The position numbers and the translations under genes were made by a program. The notes beneath the pieces are model-generated. The model was not told the DNA's origin. It saw only the letters and a list, made by a program, of their open reading frames with translations, and searched no databases. Of a DNA stretch of 28,799 nt, positions 16,708 to 23,756 are shown one piece after another. Position 1 is the first letter of the stretch; every line of letters begins with the position of its first letter. This DNA is from an uncultured Eggerthellaceae bacterium (GTDB taxonomy: Bacteria > Actinomycetota > Coriobacteriia > Coriobacteriales > Eggerthellaceae), in assembly GCA_910588945.1 (NCBI GenBank), contig CAJUSF010000025.1:1-28799 (forward strand), read 5' to 3'.

Positions 16708-18798
16708 CTAACGAACTAAGATGATGAGCGCCAAGAAGAAGATGAGCGCTCCTACGATATAAACGATATAGGTACGAAAATCACCGCTCTCCATCTTGCC
16801 GAACCATGTTCCGATACTTCGTACGATGTCAAGCATTGAATAAGAGAGTGCAGGAGCCTGCTCACGAGCCGGAGCGATACCTGCCGAGCGATCCGCATCA
16901 TAGCGCGATACAGGAGGAGAATCGATGGTTTCGGCAGCGATAGATTGTTCTTTACCTCCTGCGAGCACCTTGCTAACAAAGCAAGCAATCCATTGACCCG
17001 CCCGATTTACTCCCTGCCTGATAGCGTAAAGCGGATCCATAAAATTGCGAACGTTCGCCCCAACAGTCGATGCGAGCGTTTCCATAGTCAGGTCGGGATC
17101 GTAGCCGCAAGCCCAGGGTTTAGGATCATTCTTCATTCCCGCTTTGCGGTTCGCAACATTTCGCACAAGCACGCATGTGGCAATGATAATAGCCATCAAC
17201 ACAAACAAAACGAGCGGAGACACGACAGAGAAGGTGTCAGTTGAGACCAGGACAGCTCCTTCTGTCACAAACACCTCGGGGCTGGCAAGCATAGTCGAGG
17301 CAACCGAACTCATAAGCGGTGCGAACCATGCGGCTCCTAGACCCAAAAGAACGCAAACAACCGTGAGTAACACCATAGAGATAACCATCGGAGCGGGCAC
17401 CTCTTTTGCATCCTCTGCTGCAGCGGAACGGGGCTTGGCCAAAAACGTCACACCGAACGCCTTAACAAAGCAAGTGACGGCTAAAGCACCAGTGATAGCT
17501 AGGCAGATTACTGCAAAAGCAAATACAATGCGCATCAGAATGTCACCATCCATCGCGCCTCCAATTAGTCCTTGATAGGTGAACCACTCAGAAACAAAAC
17601 CATTAAGAGGTGGTATAGCCGAGATAGCCAATGAGCCCATAAGGAAGCAGACCGCCGTCCATGGCATAAGCCGTGCCAAGCCGCCTAGCTCTTCCATGTT
17701 TCGCGTCCCTGTGGAATGGAGAACACTGCCAGCACCTAGGAACAAAAGCCCCTTAAACATTGCATGATTAACCAAATGGTAGAGACCCGCCAAAAGACCG
17801 ATCCCGGCAAGCCATGGCAGATCGGCAGCCACACCGTATATTCCCACACCAACACCGAGCAATATGATTCCAATGTTTTCGACTGAGTGATATGCAAGCA
17901 AGCTCTTCAGGTCATGCTCTCCAAGGGCGTACACAACACCAAGGACTGAAGAGATAGCGCCGATCACGATGACGAGGATACCCCACGATATCTCAGGGCC
18001 TCCAACTCCCAACAAGTCAAAGCAAACCTTGCAGATACCGAAGATGCCGATCTTTATCATTCCGCCCGACATGAGAGCACTTACATTGGATGGGGCGGCG
18101 GGATGAGCCTGAGGTAACCATGAATGGAAAGGCACCATACCCGCCTTTGCCCCAAAGCCGAGAAAGGCGAGGACAAATGCAACGGTAGCTATCTCTGGAA
18201 CAAAGGAGAAAGTGCGATATGCTTCAAATTCCAGAGAGCCGGTTGCGCTTGCCATCGCAAAGAAGGAGAGGGCGATCATCAAAAAGCCAATATGAGCCAT
18301 GATTAAATACAGAAAGCCCCCACGTAGGGATTTCTCTGTTTGATCAATAATCACAAGCACATAGGACGTAAGAGACATGAGCTCGAAGAATACAAGAAAC
18401 CAGAAAGCATTGTCAGAGAGAACGACAAGATACATCGAGGCAATGAAGAGATTCATGAAAAACCCAATTACACCGATACCCTTATCATAGTACTCATCGA
18501 AGTAGGAAAACCCATACAGCCACGCAACAAATGCGAGAGCAGCAATAACCGCAATAATCAGGCCTGCCAATGGGTTAAGAAGCAAAGTGAAGTCGGTAAA
18601 AGGCATAGGTCCTGCCCAAGACCCATAGGTTGCTGGCAGAAAGAGAGCGCTGGCTCCGCCAGCGAAACCCAAGATTGCCGAGCCCATGCCGCCCACGCAA
18701 GCAATAACCTTGGAAACTGCGTGGGCTTTTGAAGTTATCAGTGAAAATACTCCAGTTACGCAGGAAAGCCCGAGGGAAAACAAGATAAATTGCAGCAT
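16708..18798 (-). CDS. hyfB: FHL membrane subunit HyfB/HycC (NuoL-like)
   Basis: A 696-residue antiporter-like subunit with 14 or more membrane segments. Channel residues are visible: the Glu in FFELMSLTSYVLV, the Lys in KAGMVPFHSWLPQAHPAAPS and SALMSGGMIKIGIF, and the Lys/His segment LKSLLAYHSVENIGII. E. coli HyfB has 672 and HycC 608 residues, so it fits HyfB better. After about residue 585 comes a soluble stretch (DPKPWACGYDPDLTMETLAS... to ESGDFRTY) and a final membrane helix ending IILVR. Its ATG adjoins the stop codon of the ferredoxin gene upstream. Confidence 0.93.
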   Translation of the reverse strand: MLQFILFSLGLSCVTGVFSLITSKAHAVSKVIACVGGMGSAILGFAGGASALFLPATYGSWAGPMPFTDFTLLLNPLAGLIIAVIAALAFVAWLYGFSYFDEYYDKGIGVIGFFMNLFIASMYLVVLSDNAFWFLVFFELMSLTSYVLVIIDQTEKSLRGGFLYLIMAHIGFLMIALSFFAMASATGSLEFEAYRTFSFVPEIATVAFVLAFLGFGAKAGMVPFHSWLPQAHPAAPSNVSALMSGGMIKIGIFGICKVCFDLLGVGGPEISWGILVIVIGAISSVLGVVYALGEHDLKSLLAYHSVENIGIILLGVGVGIYGVAADLPWLAGIGLLAGLYHLVNHAMFKGLLFLGAGSVLHSTGTRNMEELGGLARLMPWTAVCFLMGSLAISAIPPLNGFVSEWFTYQGLIGGAMDGDILMRIVFAFAVICLAITGALAVTCFVKAFGVTFLAKPRSAAAEDAKEVPAPMVISMVLLTVVCVLLGLGAAWFAPLMSSVASTMLASPEVFVTEGAVLVSTDTFSVVSPLVLFVLMAIIIATCVLVRNVANRKAGMKNDPKPWACGYDPDLTMETLASTVGANVRNFMDPLYAIRQGVNRAGQWIACFVSKVLAGGKEQSIAAETIDSPPVSRYDADRSAGIAPAREQAPALSYSMLDIVRSIGTWFGKMESGDFRTYIVYIVGALIFFLALIILVR

Positions 18799-19392
18799 TT
18801 AGGCCTCCTTTAAATGTGTGGATCGACCCATCATGACCTGATTCTCCGCAGCCGCCGCTCTCAGCTTTTCGCGTCGCGATTCATTGATCGACTCAGCATT
18901 ACGCACGTAGAGTGCGCTTGTCGGACATGCAGGCACGCAGTGCGGACTTTCGTCAGGCCCAAGCGAAGAACAAAGGTCGCATTTCACAGCACATGTATAT
19001 TCACCGATGCTCCATGCAACAAGAGGAGATGTGCTCTTTGGATAAGTTGGGGTCGGATAGGAGATTCCAGCAACGCCCGCAATAGACGTGCCGCTAGGAT
19101 GTATAGCTCCAAAAGGACAGGCAATCGCGCACATCTTGCAGCCGATACACGTCTGCTCATTGACGATAACGGTATCGTCAGTTTGGCGAATGGCATCCAC
19201 AGGGCATACAGCCAAGCAAGGAGCCCCCTCGCACTGATGGCAAGTGACAGCGGCTGTCACCTTGCGATCGAACGCCAATGCGAGGCGGGGCTCAGCCTGC
19301 AACCCGGCCATGCGATGACCGTAGCTGCAGGCTGCAAGGCAGGTACCACATCCAATGCATCTATCCGGCTCTATAGCGATGAAGGTATTCAT
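18799..19392 (-). CDS. FHL electron-transfer ferredoxin HycB/HyfA-like
   Basis: A 197-residue ferredoxin with four [4Fe-4S] sets: CIGCGTCLAACSYGH (first), CHQCEGAPCLAVCPVDAI (second), CIGCKMCAIACPFGAI (third) and KCDLCSSLGPDESPHCVPACP (fourth). This arrangement is that of HycB (203 residues) and HyfA (205), which take electrons from formate dehydrogenase H to the hydrogenase arm. It lies 39 bases after fdhF and abuts hyfB. AAGGA stands before the ATG. Whether it or the HydN-like protein is the direct FdhF partner cannot be told from sequence, but location favours this one. Confidence 0.9.
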   Translation of the reverse strand: MNTFIAIEPDRCIGCGTCLAACSYGHRMAGLQAEPRLALAFDRKVTAAVTCHQCEGAPCLAVCPVDAIRQTDDTVIVNEQTCIGCKMCAIACPFGAIHPSGTSIAGVAGISYPTPTYPKSTSPLVAWSIGEYTCAVKCDLCSSLGPDESPHCVPACPTSALYVRNAESINESRREKLRAAAAENQVMMGRSTHLKEA

Positions 19393-19431
19393 CAGAGTCC
19401 TTTCGGATTCGATTCCGATGTGATACTTAAC

Positions 19432-21618
19432 TTAATTGGCGACGAGTTCGCCCACAGGAGCCACATTTTGGGGCGCAGCTTCGGCAGCCAAACGATCCTT
19501 AAGGGAAGCATAGAGTGTTTCCATATGACGCTCTGCCCACATTTGATCGTCAATACTCTCGACCTGACAGGCGGAATATTTGTCTTCGGGCGTACCGGAC
19601 AATGGGTCGGTCGCATGCATGGTCAGATCATTACACTTTCCGATCCACCATTGGTAGGTCATGTAAACGGTTCCCCTGTTTATGCGCTCGTCCAAGCTAG
19701 CACGCGTAATAACCTTGCCACGACGAGAGTATACCCAGACCAAATCCTCATCCTTTATGCCGCGATCTTTAGCATCTGCAGGATTCATGGTCACATAACC
19801 TGGCTCATCAGCCAACATGGCAAGTACCTTGCAATTTCCAGTCATCGAGCGGCATGAATAATGTCCGACTTCTCGTACTGTGCAAAGAACCAGCGGATAC
19901 TCCTCATCGGGCATCTCGGTTGGCTCAATGTAGTCATGAGCCAAGAGCCTCGCTTTCTTATCAGGCGTCGTAAACTGCCCATTCTCGTACAATGTAGGCG
20001 TACCAGGGCATTCCAGCGTGGGAATGGGCCATTGAGCATGTCCGATGCCTTCCATCTTCTCGTATGTGGCACCATAGAAATTCGGACAAAGAGAGCGCAT
20101 CTCATCCCATATCTCCTTGGTGTCCTCATAGTGCATTGGGTAGCCCATGCGAGTGGAAAGTTCACTGAATATCTGCCAATCGTGCTTGCACTCTCCCTTA
20201 GGAGGCACCGCAGCCGTGAAGAGCTGGAAAGTGCGATCGGATGCTGAGAACACACCATCATGCTCACCCCAAGATGTGCCTGGGAACACCACGTCAGCTA
20301 AAGCTGTCGTTTGTGTCATAAAGATGTCCTGACTAATTAGCAGCTCAAGATTTTCGAGTGTTTCGCGCATGTCGTTCGAGTCAGGCTCTGTCTGCAACGG
20401 ATCCTCACCGAAGTTATAGAAGGCCTTAATCTTGCCTTCTTTGACTCCATGTGGCAGGTCAGTCAGCTTGAAACCGGGAACAGCCGGAAGCGATCCGGAC
20501 TGAAGACCCCACGCCTTCTCGAACTTTTCGCGATTTGCGGGATCCTCGACCTTTTGATAGCCGGGAAACCAACTCGGCCACATGCCCATATCGCAGGATC
20601 CCTGAACGTTATTCTGGCCACGTACAGGAGCAAGACCCGCATTATAACGACCGATCTGATTAGTGATACAGGCAATGGCGGCGATCTGATGCACCACCTT
20701 TACACCTTGACGTTGCTGGGTAACACCCATACCCCATCCAATGATGGAATTGGGAGCCGTTGCATACATGCGGGCAGCTTTGCGAATGTCTTCTGCACTG
20801 CAGCCACATATCTCTGCCACCGATTCCGGAGTGTAGTTCTTGATGGTTTCCCACCACTCGTTGAAGCCGGTGGTGTGAGCCTCAATGAAAGCCATGTCAT
20901 GCAGGTTCTCGGTGACGATAGCATTGGCGAAAGCGTTCATGAAGGCCAGATTGCAACCATTGTTGATCTGAATATAGAGATCGGCAATACGCGCAGTTTC
21001 GATGGCGCGCGGATCGATCACGATGATCTTGGCGCCCTTTTCTTTGGCCTTCACAATACGACGCGCAACGATAGGATGAGACGCCGAGGGGTTATAGCCA
21101 AACAGTAGAATCAGATCAGCATTCTCCATATTTGGAATAGACACCGACATCGCGCCGGAGCCTACGGTATCCATAAGGCCAATGACAGAAGGTCCGTGAC
21201 AGGTACGTGCGCAATTGTCGATGTTGTTGGTTCCCACGCAAGCACGAGTGAACTTCTGCATCACATAATTAGCTTCATTGCCCGGCCCACGGGAAGAACC
21301 GGTGAGCATGATTGAGTCAGGGCCATACTTTTCTTTAATCTCCGTAAGCTTCTTAGCGGTGAAGTCAAGAGCCTCATCCCACGTGACTCGCTCCAACTCT
21401 GCGCCCTTCTCGCGACGAATCATAGGGTACAGGATGCGAGGTGTGAGAATCTTCGTATCATTAATGAAGTCAAAGCCTGAAAGCCCCTTGAGACAGAGTT
21501 CACCCTCATTGGTCACGCCATCAAGCCCCTCGGCTCCAACGACAATTCCATCCTCAACGAGCAGATTGAGCTTGCAACCCGCACCGCAGTACGGGCAAAC
21601 AGCCATATGCTTTTCCAT
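19432..21618 (-). CDS. fdhF: Formate dehydrogenase H, cysteine form
   Basis: A 728-residue molybdopterin (bis-MGD) enzyme that oxidises formate to CO2. The N-terminus binds one [4Fe-4S] cluster (C8, C11, C15, C42) with Lys44 next to it as in E. coli FdhF. NCARTCHGPSV puts Cys140-His141 exactly where E. coli has Sec140-His141; the codon at 21199-21201 is TGT, so no selenocysteine machinery is needed. Other matches: VRGQNNVQG, MGEDPLQT-like FGEDPLQTEPD, VREVGHYSCRSMTGNC and MTYQWWIGKCNDL. E. coli FdhF has 715 residues. No signal peptide: a cytosolic enzyme. GAGGAGG precedes the ATG at 21618; M5 is a less likely start. Confidence 0.95.
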   Translation of the reverse strand: MEKHMAVCPYCGAGCKLNLLVEDGIVVGAEGLDGVTNEGELCLKGLSGFDFINDTKILTPRILYPMIRREKGAELERVTWDEALDFTAKKLTEIKEKYGPDSIMLTGSSRGPGNEANYVMQKFTRACVGTNNIDNCARTCHGPSVIGLMDTVGSGAMSVSIPNMENADLILLFGYNPSASHPIVARRIVKAKEKGAKIIVIDPRAIETARIADLYIQINNGCNLAFMNAFANAIVTENLHDMAFIEAHTTGFNEWWETIKNYTPESVAEICGCSAEDIRKAARMYATAPNSIIGWGMGVTQQRQGVKVVHQIAAIACITNQIGRYNAGLAPVRGQNNVQGSCDMGMWPSWFPGYQKVEDPANREKFEKAWGLQSGSLPAVPGFKLTDLPHGVKEGKIKAFYNFGEDPLQTEPDSNDMRETLENLELLISQDIFMTQTTALADVVFPGTSWGEHDGVFSASDRTFQLFTAAVPPKGECKHDWQIFSELSTRMGYPMHYEDTKEIWDEMRSLCPNFYGATYEKMEGIGHAQWPIPTLECPGTPTLYENGQFTTPDKKARLLAHDYIEPTEMPDEEYPLVLCTVREVGHYSCRSMTGNCKVLAMLADEPGYVTMNPADAKDRGIKDEDLVWVYSRRGKVITRASLDERINRGTVYMTYQWWIGKCNDLTMHATDPLSGTPEDKYSACQVESIDDQMWAERHMETLYASLKDRLAAEAAPQNVAPVGELVAN

Positions 21619-21648
21619 AACTTATTTCCTCCTCTAGAATTGGCTCAA

Positions 21649-22194
21649 TTACAGATTTGAATTCAAGGGAACGCTTGAGAAAGCACTTGAAGCCGCCGCT
21701 GCCTTCACACGACGCTCCTGTTGACGCCTTACCAACTCTTCTTCGTCTGCCACCATAAGGCTGTTGGTGGGACACACTGAAACACAGACCGGACCGCCCT
21801 CACGGTCATAACAAAGGTCGCACTTCACAATGAAGGCTTCTTGAGCGGATTCCATCGGCACCGATCCCATCATGGTGACTCCCTTTATAGGGTCGATCTG
21901 CACCGCGCCATAAGGACAAGCCAGAACACAGCTGCGGCAACCAATGCAGCGAGATTGATCCATGGCGACCCGATCTTCTTCAAAATAAAGAGCCCCCTCG
22001 GGACATGCTGCTACACAAGGAGCATCCACGCATTGATGACACACGATCGGCGTGGATACAGTCAAGGTCTTAACAAGCTTCAAGCGCGGCTTTTCGACAT
22101 CGCCAGGTACTGAGTGCTTTAGCATGCAGCCCGCCATGCAGGTTTCGCATCCGATGCACAAGCCCGGGTCAGCTACAACAAATTTTGAACCCAT
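21649..22194 (-). CDS. hydN: HydN-like four-cluster ferredoxin
   Basis: A 181-residue iron-sulfur protein with four clusters: CIGCETCMAGCMLKH, CHQCVDAPCVAACPEGAL, CIGCRSCVLACPYGAV and KCDLCYDREGGPVCVSVCPTNS. E. coli HydN (175 residues) has the same plan and is linked to formate dehydrogenase H activity. First gene of the operon, 30 bases before fdhF. AGGAGG sits eight bases before the ATG. It is paralogous to the HycB/HyfA-like protein after fdhF; the pair flanks the enzyme. The last 25 residues are a variable tail rich in Ala and Ser. Confidence 0.88.
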   Translation of the reverse strand: MGSKFVVADPGLCIGCETCMAGCMLKHSVPGDVEKPRLKLVKTLTVSTPIVCHQCVDAPCVAACPEGALYFEEDRVAMDQSRCIGCRSCVLACPYGAVQIDPIKGVTMMGSVPMESAQEAFIVKCDLCYDREGGPVCVSVCPTNSLMVADEEELVRRQQERRVKAAAASSAFSSVPLNSNL

Positions 22195-22488
22195 TCAGCC
22201 ATCCTCCTACAAGTCACTCCTCAAGCAGTCAAAGCGACCGCTCCTTACAAATCCCGATATCACCATTCACTCAACGCGCCAGCAAACGCTAAAGCGAATA
22301 CGATCCGAGAGTTCTTTATCGCAAGCGCATCCGTATTGAAGTTAAGTCCAGACGTCCCGGAAACGCCGAACAAAACGCATTAAGCGCCAGCTTCCATAAA
22401 ACGCAGAAAGGCCTGCGGTAAAGCCATATCAGAAGGAAAACGAAATCAAATCAATGAGAAAACAGGGTCATTCGAACTTATTGCGTAC
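22195..22488 (-). promoter_or_regulatory. Long leader of the FHL operon
   Basis: About 290 nt lie between the promoter proposed at 22489-22517 and the first gene. No gene of normal size is here. On the minus strand two tiny frames abut as TAATG: 22427-22380 (MALPQAFLRFMEAGA) and 22380-22342 (MRFVRRFRDVWT). Neither has a convincing ribosome site (a GGAAG lies 10 bases before the second). A small hairpin CGCAG...CTGCG occurs near 22403-22418. I do not see a riboswitch I can name. TTGAT at about 22450-22455 is only half an FNR-type site. Confidence 0.35.
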
Positions 22489-22517
22489 TTTATATACCGC
22501 ATCTGTAATATTGACAA
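22489..22517 (-). promoter_or_regulatory. Sigma70-like promoter of the FHL operon
   Basis: Read on the minus strand: -35 TTGTCA at 22517-22512, a 17-base spacer, and -10 TATAAA at 22494-22489; each hexamer has five of six consensus bases. It is the best match in the 525-bp gap and points at the hydN-fdhF genes. No GG-N10-GC sigma54 site, which controls FHL in E. coli, was found there. Confidence 0.55.
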
Positions 22518-22593
22518 TCGGCCACGGAGGTTGAATTTTTTTCTACCGATGCTACGGCTCTTGAGCAAAGCGAGTAATGATTGACATCTCTTC

Positions 22594-22635
22594 TAGAATT
22601 CTTATGTAGTGCAATTGCATTACATAAGAATTCTA
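22594..22635. promoter_or_regulatory. 42-bp palindromic operator before the RHH-PIN gene
   Basis: TAGAATTCTTATGTA at 22594-22608 is repeated perfectly inverted at 22621-22635, and the central ten bases TGCAATTGCA (22610-22619) are themselves a palindrome, so only one base pair of 21 fails. It ends right at the -10 box TATAAT (22636-22641). RelB/DinJ antitoxins bind such palindromes at their own promoters, so autoregulation by the next gene is likely. Confidence 0.7.
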
Positions 22636-22665
22636 TATAATGGTATTTCGTTAGCATTAATACCA
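22636..22665 (+). promoter_or_regulatory. Promoter -10 and start-site repeat of the RHH-PIN gene
   Basis: A perfect TATAAT is at 22636-22641; the -35 region (TTGCAT near 22615-22620, spacing 15) is weak and lies inside the palindrome. TGGTATT at 22641-22647 pairs with AATACCA at 22659-22665, around the expected start site, and could be a second operator or a short 5' hairpin in the message. Confidence 0.5.
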
Positions 22666-22719
22666 ATATTTCCAACATACTTAGATGAATGTATCTGATC
22701 AAATATTTGAGGAGAAGAA

Positions 22720-23379
22720 ATGCCCAAGCAAGCGACCATACAAATTCGTATAGACGAAAATCTAAAAAAACAGGCCGATGAACTCTTCTGCGCACTTGGC
22801 ATTACCGCCTCTGATGCCGTACGTATGTTTGTTGCCCAATCCGTTCAGGAGCGCCAGCTTCCCTTCACTCCTCGACTGAGTGTTGGAAAAGGTGGAACCA
22901 AAGCCTTTGGAAAGCTAAGACACTATGGCAAACCAGAGCTAACTGGGACAGAGCGCACAGAATGGATGACAAAACAAGAGGAAAGGGATAAGCGCAAGCC
23001 GCCACTCTCTGAGGCCAGTGATGAAAATGGACTCGTAATTGTGGACGAGACGATTTTACTCCGCTATCTCCTTGACGATGACCCGCGGCGATCGGCAAAG
23101 GCGCGACGTATCATCGGATCGGGTATGGCAAGAATCTATCCTGAGTCGGTAATAAGAGTTGTCCAGGCTTTAGAAGAGACATATCGGGTGCCGCGCTCCC
23201 TTATTGGCACGGTACTCACGCTCCTATCGGATGATGTGGCCATTCATGACTGCGCCGCCGTATGCTTGGCCGGTCGCCTCTATACGGGCAACCGCCTACC
23301 CTTCGCTTCCTGTCTCACTGCAGCACGAAGCGCTCTTACTGGTCTTCGCGTGGAGACCTTCAACAAGAATGGAGTATAG
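22720..23379 (+). CDS. RelB/DinJ-type RHH antitoxin fused to a degenerate PIN domain
   Basis: A 219-residue two-domain protein. Residues 1-50 (ATIQIRIDENLKKQADELFC, LGITASDAVRMFVAQSV) are a RelB/DinJ ribbon-helix-helix domain. Residues 50-103 form a charged linker. Residues 104-219 follow the PIN toxin pattern (LVIVDETILLRYLLDDDP, SAKARRII, YRVPRSLIGTVLTLL, FASCLTAA, VETFNK). PIN nucleases use about four acids; here only D109 remains, while the usual Glu is R146, the DFxD Asp is S197 and the TFDK Asp is N215. So it is probably not a nuclease. GAGGAG precedes the ATG. No separate toxin gene follows. It may be an autoregulated antitoxin with a decoy toxin domain. Confidence 0.72.
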   Translation: MPKQATIQIRIDENLKKQADELFCALGITASDAVRMFVAQSVQERQLPFTPRLSVGKGGTKAFGKLRHYGKPELTGTERTEWMTKQEERDKRKPPLSEASDENGLVIVDETILLRYLLDDDPRRSAKARRIIGSGMARIYPESVIRVVQALEETYRVPRSLIGTVLTLLSDDVAIHDCAAVCLAGRLYTGNRLPFASCLTAARSALTGLRVETFNKNGV

Positions 23380-23405
23380 ATACAGCCCTAACGCTCGACA
23401 GGATG

Positions 23406-23428
23406 CCAAAGGGTCACATCAAATGGCA
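23406..23428. repeat. REP core, copy 2
   Basis: It has the same 22-bp core as 4898-4920 and 28388-28409 (CAAAGGGTCACATC...AAATGGCA), with TGCCA/TGGCA ends inverted. It is followed at about 40 bp by a RAYT 3' remnant in the same arrangement as at 28.4 kb. Confidence 0.75.
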
Positions 23429-23468
23429 CAAATCGCATCGGGCACCAACCACGTCGGATCGCCTCTCG

Positions 23469-23543
23469 TACTTTCGTGATGATCCCTCTCCCCATCCCCG
23501 TCAATCGTTCGATCTGCCGAATGGATAGACCCATGTCTTTTTG
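23469..23543 (-). pseudogene. RAYT transposase 3' remnant
   Basis: About 25 codons on the minus strand read KDMGLSIRQIERLTGMGRGI then ITK, almost the same as the end of the RAYT-like gene at 28445 (KDIGLSIRQIERLTGIGRGI). The frame keeps no homologous stop and the rest of the gene is missing to the right of 23543. Together with the REP core it makes up a homologous block of about 140 bp with 28386-28525. Confidence 0.7.
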
Positions 23544-23603
23544 GGGAGGCAAACAGAAGCACCTATGACATTAGCCAGATAAAGGCGATGCAACAGCTCG
23601 TTG

Positions 23604-23756
23604 CTACAACAGGCCGTCTGCTTTCGCTTGTTTTCTCATATCCTTGATGCACTCCACAAGCGTCATCTTCGCCATCGTCTTTTTCGCCTCATCCTGAATC
23701 TTTCCGAATGCGCCTTTTAAGGTTGGCTGCATGTAACGACCCACAAGGCAGTCGTA
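23604..23756 (-). pseudogene. Rrf2-family regulator C-terminal remnant
   Basis: A minus-strand frame ending at TAG (23604-23606) reads HYDCLVGRYMQPTLKGAFGK, then IQDEAKKTMAKMTLVECIKD and a short basic end. The CxVG..xQPxLxxAF..IQ...TL pattern resembles the end of Rrf2/IscR-type regulators. The first two thirds of the gene are missing: the frame runs directly into the inverted-repeat element at 23756, and no Rrf2 N-terminus is found beyond it. Probably a gene broken by that element and later deleted. Confidence 0.55.

Noticed and set aside
18814..19857. 347-codon plus-strand frame opposite the ferredoxin and fdhF end
   Set aside because: The minus strand has unmistakable cluster motifs and FdhF sequence; the plus frame has no family pattern.
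20449..21108. 219-codon plus-strand frame opposite fdhF
   Set aside because: It lies wholly inside fdhF and has no recognisable domain.
22195..22488. Molybdenum-cofactor riboswitch in the FHL leader
   Set aside because: I could not fold the leader into the known motif; only a small hairpin is apparent, so no call is made.
22195..22720. Sigma54 promoter for the FHL operon
   Set aside because: No GG-N10-GC element at a useful place, and no FhlA-like activator in the window.
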